Positions 6,717-10,835 of a DNA stretch of 10,835 nucleotides are shown here, one piece after another. The notes under the pieces were generated by a model that was not told the origin of the DNA, ran no database searches, and saw only the letters and a list, made by a program, of their open reading frames with translations. Position 1 is the first letter of the stretch. Each line of letters starts with the position of its first letter. Made by a program: the position numbers and the translations under genes. Origin of the DNA: Bryobacteraceae bacterium (lineage in GTDB: Bacteria > Acidobacteriota > Terriglobia > Bryobacterales > Bryobacteraceae); the NCBI GenBank assembly GCA_014379815.1, contig JACMLA010000368.1:1-10835 (forward strand), in the 5' to 3' direction.

Positions 6717-7967
6717 ATGCAGAAGCGGATCGTCATTACAGGCATAGGTGCGCTTAGTCCCAACGGCAATGGCCGCGAGGCGTTCTGGGCGGCAACGCGC
6801 TCTGGAATCAGCGGAGTGGGCCGAATCACCCGATTTGACCCGTCCGCTTACCAGGTACAGATTGCGGGTGAGGTTCGCAACTTCGACGAGGATCTGTGGG
6901 TGCAGCCGAAAGACCGGCCCCACGTTTCCCGCGTAACACCTCTGGCGGTTGCAGCGACAGACGAAGCGCTCGCGGACGCAGGTATAGAACCAGTCCGTAT
7001 GACGCGGGAGGAATTGCGGAAGATCGGAGTCTTCGTCGGTACTGGCGGTGCCAGCCAGGAATGGACCGAAGAGCAGTATCGGTTCTACTACGAGGGCCGG
7101 CAGAAGCAGTGCAGCGTGTACGTGATCCCGACATCGACTCCAGGAACACTGGCGAGTGAAGTCTCGATGCGCTTTGGCTTCCGCGGCATGAGCCACGTGA
7201 TCACAACGGGTTGCACCTCTTCCACTGACGCGATTGGCTATGCGGCTATGCAGCTTGGCCGCAATGGTCTCGAGTACGCGATCGCAGGCGGTGTGGATGC
7301 CCCGCTGGCGCCATTGATTCTGCGCGGCTTTCAGCTGATGCGCATCATGACATCGAAGTGGAATGGCGAACCGCACAGAGGATCGCGGCCATTCTCGCGG
7401 GATCGGGACGGTTTTGTTCTTGCCGAGGGTGCGTGGTTTTTTGTGCTCGAGACTCTGGACCACGCCAACGCGCGCGGAGCGAAGATCTACGGCGAGATTG
7501 CGGGTTACGGCTCCACGTGCGAGGCTTACCATCGCGTTCGCCTGGAAGAGTGTGGAGAAGAACCCGCGCGTGCGATCCATCTGGCACTGGAAGAAGCAGA
7601 CGTGCCGCCCGAAGCGATCGACTATATCCAGTATCACGGAACGTCTACTGAGCTGAATGACCGCATCGAAACGCGCGCGGTCAAACTGGCATTTGGAGAA
7701 CATGCCGGAAGGCTTCCAGGCTCGTCTTTAAAGAGTTTGATTGGCCATCCGCAAGGTGCTTGCGGGGCAGCCGGCATTGCCGCTACGCTGCTTGCTATGC
7801 GGGATGGCGTGGTGCACCCTACATTGAATTGCGACCAGTCCGACCCCGAGTGCGACCTCGACTACATCGCCGACACCGGGCGAAAGCTGGATGTCGAGTA
7901 CGCCGTGGCAAACTGCATCGCTTTTGGCAGTAAGAACTCAGCGATGGTATTGAGACGCCTCGGGTGA
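6717..7967 (+). CDS. Beta-ketoacyl-ACP synthase (KAS II / type II PKS KS-alpha-like)
   Basis: This 416-residue thiolase-fold condensing enzyme joins an acyl chain to malonyl-ACP with loss of CO2. The complete catalytic set is present at FabF-like spacing: C166 in T-T-G-C-T-S-S-T-D-A, H307 in Q-Y-H-G-T-S-T-E-L-N-D, K339 and H344 in S-L-K-S-L-I-G-H. Several segments look more like the KS-alpha of type II polyketide synthases than housekeeping FabF: G-C-T-S in place of A-C-A-T around the cysteine, A-I-A-G-G-V-D-A-P, S-R-P-F-x-R-x-R-D-G-F-V-L, and D-P-E-C-D-L-D-Y-I near the end. No chain-length factor, acyl carrier protein, ketoreductase or malonyltransferase is visible in the window, so its pathway is unknown. 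The protein is cytosolic, unlike its neighbours. ATG 6717 follows the previous stop by 9 nt with no good Shine-Dalgarno. Its TGA overlaps the GTG of the following gene. Confidence 0.92.
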   Translation: MQKRIVITGIGALSPNGNGREAFWAATRSGISGVGRITRFDPSAYQVQIAGEVRNFDEDLWVQPKDRPHVSRVTPLAVAATDEALADAGIEPVRMTREELRKIGVFVGTGGASQEWTEEQYRFYYEGRQKQCSVYVIPTSTPGTLASEVSMRFGFRGMSHVITTGCTSSTDAIGYAAMQLGRNGLEYAIAGGVDAPLAPLILRGFQLMRIMTSKWNGEPHRGSRPFSRDRDGFVLAEGAWFFVLETLDHANARGAKIYGEIAGYGSTCEAYHRVRLEECGEEPARAIHLALEEADVPPEAIDYIQYHGTSTELNDRIETRAVKLAFGEHAGRLPGSSLKSLIGHPQGACGAAGIAATLLAMRDGVVHPTLNCDQSDPECDLDYIADTGRKLDVEYAVANCIAFGSKNSAMVLRRLG

Positions 7968-8809
7968 GACCTCTTGCTTTTCTCACGCTGGCCTTTGCCC
8001 TGGAGTTGCCTGGGCAAAGAGTTCATGTCTATTCGCCGTTCACTCGTATCGATCCGCTCGGAGAGGTTGTCAGGGCAGATCGCGGAAGTGTGGAGCCACG
8101 CCACATCCTGAGTCCTGGCGTTCCCCGCAATGGCACAACCCCCGTTCGTATCGTCGTAGACTTCGACAAGCCCCAGACGTACTGGCTGGAGATTGCACAG
8201 AATCCGGAGAACGCTGTGAAGGTCCGGCTGTACAAGGAAAACTTCGTCGAAACGCAGGACGGCTGGATGCCGGATACTTTAGCCGAAGTGAGCAACCCAT
8301 ACCGGGGCTTCGCGGAAGACTTTCGGATTCCAGGTCAGAAGGTGGTTACATTCTGGCTCGAGATGACTGTAGCGAAAGACGCACTGGTCGACAGGATCAA
8401 GGTTGAGCCTCAGCTTTATATCGATGCCGTCAAGGACTGGGTCGTGTATCCCATGGAAGTGCGGATTCAGGAGCCCGTTCTGCCTGACCGAAAACCTCTG
8501 AAGGAAGGCACGCCGGTGTCCCTTACTGCGCCATCGGACTCGGTAGCCCACTCGCTGATTTGCGGCGCGGACGAGCAGGAAGACGGCAACTCAGGGCAAC
8601 TGACGTCGCGCGAGCGGTTATACCGCTATGTCGCTCAGGATCTGGCTTTTGTTGACCAGCGGGCCAGGCTGGATGAGTTGTTCCAGAGGGCCACTGGATC
8701 CGCAGGACTGAAGAAATGGTGCGAGGCTCCGCAGACGTTTCCTTCCGGTCCGGAATGGTATCTGAAATTAAGGGATGCGATTTACCGGGCTGCGGGTGCC
8801 GGGCGCTGA
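7964..8809 (+). CDS. Unrecognised exported protein coupled to the ketosynthase gene
   Basis: I do not recognise this 281-residue protein. The first residues (M-R-P-L then about ten hydrophobic residues to A-L-E-L-P-G-Q) look like a signal peptide, although the cleavage site is unclear. Residues about 20-175 alternate short hydrophobic and charged stretches with many aromatics (Y-W-L-E-I, D-G-W-M-P, T-F-W-L-E-M, D-W-V-V-Y-P), suggesting a beta-rich domain, possibly a beta-sandwich. Residues about 195-281 are more helical and carry the only two cysteines, C200 and C253, which could form a disulfide after export. The start is GTG 7964, overlapping the ketosynthase TGA by GTGA, the same coupling seen at 5304. 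The 3' end overlaps the convergent transporter gene by 28 nt. Strong coding character and tight coupling make it a real gene; function unknown. Confidence 0.85.
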   Translation: MRPLAFLTLAFALELPGQRVHVYSPFTRIDPLGEVVRADRGSVEPRHILSPGVPRNGTTPVRIVVDFDKPQTYWLEIAQNPENAVKVRLYKENFVETQDGWMPDTLAEVSNPYRGFAEDFRIPGQKVVTFWLEMTVAKDALVDRIKVEPQLYIDAVKDWVVYPMEVRIQEPVLPDRKPLKEGTPVSLTAPSDSVAHSLICGADEQEDGNSGQLTSRERLYRYVAQDLAFVDQRARLDELFQRATGSAGLKKWCEAPQTFPSGPEWYLKLRDAIYRAAGAGR

Positions 8810-10071
8810 GCTGAGTTGTCCCACAACCTGCCGCCGCCAGCGAGACGAACGCGAGTCTGGTTGAAGTGCCTGATTGCATAGACAGCGCAGCCCATAGCAA
8901 CAGCCGCAACTGAGTTCAGCGTCAGAACGGAGACGGCGGTGACTACGAATGCCAGTGCGTCCTCTTTACGCATCTTCGTCAAACGCCTCCACGCACTCCA
9001 GTCCAGCAGACAGATTCCGATGTAAGCGGTGACACCGGCGAGTGCAGCCATTGGGATGTGCGAAACGAAGCCCGCACCGAGAGCGACGACCGCGTACAGC
9101 ATCGCCGCGTGAATCAGATTTGAAAGCCTTGTTGACCCGCCGCAACGGATGCTGGCGAGACTGCGAGCCGGGATACCCACACTCAAAGGCGCCGCGAACA
9201 TCGCCGCACATACGTTAGCGATACCGTATGCACCGAGCTCGGCGTCCGCATCATGTGCCTTGAGAGGGCTGTGGCGGCCCCTGAAATGTTCAACGACACG
9301 CGAGGTAATCAGAATGTTTACCGAGGCTATAAATGCAAGAGCGAGTGCCGATGGCAGGACGGTGTAAACGTCGGACGGCGTCCAGGTAAATCCGGCAAAA
9401 GCAGGCAAGCTCATCGGGAGCGCGCCGACTTCCTTTTCACCCGGAGCAAACTGGTAGATCACACAAGCCGCAATGACGCCCACCAGAGGTGCGGGAATTT
9501 TTGGTGACATGCGGGCGACCCAAATCGAGACGAGGATCACGATTCCGCTGAGTAGGAGGGGATACCATCGTGCCTCATCCCAGCGACTTAGGACCTGATA
9601 GAGCTGCAGCATGGAATTGCTGGAAGTGACGTCGATAGGAGACGCGATGCCGGTCATGGTGCGGAGCTGAGAAATCACCATCAGTCCGCCGATCCCGCAA
9701 GAGAAACCAGAAACAACGGAGTGCGGAACCTTCGTGATGTGTCTGCCGAGACGCATCACGCAAAACGCCATCATGAAGACAGAAGCTGCCAGACAGACCT
9801 TGGCAGCACCTCCGATTCCCTGCCCGTGAACGGCAAGAGCGATGAAGGGAACGGTGGCGGAAGCCGTGCCCCCAATCAGGACAGGGTTTCGGCCCAGCAG
9901 AGCCGTGATAGGCGCCGTCAGCAGGGAGGTAAACAGCCCAAGAACAGGCGGTAATCCCATCAGCGATGCCATGGCAAGACCGTAGGGAAGCGCGATCAGA
10001 GCAGCGATCGCGCCACCGAACAGATCACCACGGAACTGCTTCAGGCTGTACTGAAGGCGCAGCAGCTTCAT
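8782..10071 (-). CDS. SulP-family inorganic anion transporter without STAS domain
   Basis: This 429-residue integral membrane protein belongs to the SulP/SLC26 family, whose bacterial members move sulfate, bicarbonate or dicarboxylates across the inner membrane. The N-terminal half carries L-P-Y-G-L-A-M-A, G-L-P-P-V-L-G-L-F-T-S-L and G-R-N-P-V-L-I-G-G-T, matching SulP helices 1-3. The second half has A-S-V-N-I-L-I-T-S-R, G-I-A-N-V-C-A-A-M-F and an I-P-A-R-S segment, matching helices 8-10. Hydrophobic helices continue to about residue 410, then only a 20-residue polar tail follows. The cytosolic STAS domain that ends most SulP proteins (usually 500 or more residues in total) is absent, and no separate STAS gene is in the window. 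The ATG at 10071 has no Shine-Dalgarno and lies 9 nt after the aminotransferase stop, so coupling to that gene is likely. The ion carried cannot be decided. Confidence 0.9.
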   Translation of the reverse strand: MKLLRLQYSLKQFRGDLFGGAIAALIALPYGLAMASLMGLPPVLGLFTSLLTAPITALLGRNPVLIGGTASATVPFIALAVHGQGIGGAAKVCLAASVFMMAFCVMRLGRHITKVPHSVVSGFSCGIGGLMVISQLRTMTGIASPIDVTSSNSMLQLYQVLSRWDEARWYPLLLSGIVILVSIWVARMSPKIPAPLVGVIAACVIYQFAPGEKEVGALPMSLPAFAGFTWTPSDVYTVLPSALALAFIASVNILITSRVVEHFRGRHSPLKAHDADAELGAYGIANVCAAMFAAPLSVGIPARSLASIRCGGSTRLSNLIHAAMLYAVVALGAGFVSHIPMAALAGVTAYIGICLLDWSAWRRLTKMRKEDALAFVVTAVSVLTLNSVAAVAMGCAVYAIRHFNQTRVRLAGGGRLWDNSAQRPAPAAR

Positions 10072-10080
10072 GGCAGGAGA

Positions 10081-10835
10081 CTAGGCGCTCATTACTTTCT
10101 TGAACGCGGTCTTGAACTTTGCCATCTCCTCGGGAGTACCGACAGAAACCCGGACGTGAGTCGGCCATGCCGGCCAGACGCGGCCGATGTATACCTTCTC
10201 CTGCTGCATTGCTTTGACGACTTCCCCGCCCGGACGCTTCACGTCCACCATGAACTTGTTGCTCTCCGACGGCACGAACTGGTAATCGTTCTTGTGCATG
10301 AAGGCAAACACGTCCTCACGGACATCCGCGATGATCTTGCGGCGTTCGGCGACGAGATTCTTTGACTTCAGCGAGACGTTGGCGCCGATCATGCCCGTAA
10401 CGGGCAGAGCACCGGCGGTATAGTTTGAGATCTTTTCGAGGATGTCAGGCCTTGCGATGGCAGCCCCGGCCCGCAGACCCGCCATGCCGTAAAGCTTCGA
10501 GAAGGTTCTGAGGATCAGGACGTCTTTGTCTGCGGCGGCCATGTCGGAGCATGGAATCGCTGACTTCGACAAGTGGATATACGCTTCGTCGATCAGCAGA
10601 ATGGAACCCTTGGGCTTGTTGGTGTAGAGCCATTCGATGTCGGAGCGGGAGGTAATCGTGCCGGTCGGATTGTTCGGGTTGCAGATGTAGATGAGGCCCG
10701 CGTTCTCAGAAGCGGCCACCATTGCCTTCACATCATGCGAGTAGTCTTTCTTCAGAGGTACTTTGACGACTTTGGCTCCGATGAACCTGGCGGCACGTTC
10801 GCCGGCTTCGTAACCGGGGTCACCCATGACGAAGC
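10081..10835 (-). CDS. Class I/II aminotransferase, HisC-like, 5' truncated by window edge
   Basis: This is the C-terminal 250 or so residues of a fold-type I PLP enzyme; the frame stays open through base 10835 (an internal ATG lies at 10827). Visible signatures are D-P-G-Y-E, the cofactor loop N-P-N-N-P-T-G, L-L-I-D-E-A-Y for the PLP-nitrogen aspartate, and the Schiff-base lysine in F-S-K-L-Y-G-M-A-G-L-R-A-G (codon 10497-10495). A substrate-carboxylate arginine lies near the end in H-V-R-V-S-V-G-T-P-E-E-M. This set fits the histidinol-phosphate aminotransferase (HisC) clade, which also includes aromatic and other amino acid transaminases. No other his gene is present, so the substrate is open. 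W-P-A-W-P before the arginine differs from typical HisC. The missing N-terminus prevents checking for a signal peptide. The SulP gene follows after 9 nt on the same strand. Confidence 0.92.
   Translation of the reverse strand, partial: FVMGDPGYEAGERAARFIGAKVVKVPLKKDYSHDVKAMVAASENAGLIYICNPNNPTGTITSRSDIEWLYTNKPKGSILLIDEAYIHLSKSAIPCSDMAAADKDVLILRTFSKLYGMAGLRAGAAIARPDILEKISNYTAGALPVTGMIGANVSLKSKNLVAERRKIIADVREDVFAFMHKNDYQFVPSESNKFMVDVKRPGGEVVKAMQQEKVYIGRVWPAWPTHVRVSVGTPEEMAKFKTAFKKVMSA

Noticed and set aside
6606..7703. A 365-codon open frame on the minus strand opposite the ketosynthase gene
   Set aside because: Its codons are in register with the sense codons, so it stays open simply because TTA, CTA and TCA codons are rare in this GC-rich gene. 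The product is rich in Arg, His and Cys with no recognisable motif, while the plus strand has a complete catalytic set.
2773..8809. Reading the cyclase-containing run as an anti-phage (CBASS-like) defence operon
   Set aside because: There is no CD-NTase, no typical nuclease, phospholipase or membrane-pore effector, and no mobile-element context. M16 peptidases and a ketosynthase are not known effectors of such systems.
8815..8827. GTTGT-CCC-ACAAC inverted repeat just after the exported-protein stop, considered as a terminator
   Set aside because: The stem has only five pairs with a three-base loop, no T-run follows on either strand, and it lies within the coding end of the transporter gene.
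1..10835. CRISPR arrays, tRNA or rRNA genes, insertion sequences, integrase genes or attachment repeats
   Set aside because: No regularly spaced repeats, tRNA-like cloverleafs, transposase-like proteins or flanking duplications were seen; almost all bases are in well-supported coding sequences.

Overview
The window looks like ordinary chromosome from a moderately high-GC bacterium. It is densely packed: neighbouring genes overlap by 4 or 28 nt or are separated by at most about 50 nt, start codons include TTG and GTG, and Shine-Dalgarno sequences are often weak. The mix of proteins (a DACNV-type diadenylate-cyclase-like protein, a paired M16 peptidase operon, a stand-alone ketosynthase resembling type II PKS enzymes, a Cu+-ATPase) suggests Acidobacteriota, perhaps the Bryobacterales/Solibacterales. 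That placement is an inference from protein style, not a computed assignment. I see no rRNA, tRNA, CRISPR array, insertion sequence, phage gene or origin, and no gene-free stretch longer than about 50 nt.

Layout. (1) 1-1848 (+): 3' portion of a Cu+ P1B-type ATPase, cut by the window edge. (2) 1886-2476 (+): histidine-phosphatase (phosphoglycerate-mutase-like) enzyme. (3) 2509-2721 (-): small two-helix DUF350 membrane protein, convergent with gene 2. (4) 2773-8809 (+): a tight five-gene run that may be one operon. It holds a DACNV/DAC-like predicted cyclic-dinucleotide synthase (TTG start), a catalytic M16 zinc peptidase, a non-catalytic M16 partner (GTGA overlap), a beta-ketoacyl synthase, and an unrecognised exported protein (a second GTGA overlap). 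(5) 8782-10835 (-): a HisC-like aminotransferase cut by the right edge, followed by a SulP-type anion transporter without a STAS domain. The transporter's 3' end overlaps the exported-protein gene by 28 nt.

How they fit together. The two M16 proteins almost certainly form one heteromeric exported protease. One carries the zinc site and the other carries the R/Y pair typical of the non-catalytic half. The cyclase-like gene, the ketosynthase and the exported unknown are linked to them only by spacing and strand, so a shared process (envelope homeostasis under nucleotide second-messenger control is one guess) is inference. The most interesting single item is the cyclase-like protein: it keeps the DGA motif but reads GTRHL where classical diadenylate cyclases have GTRHR.
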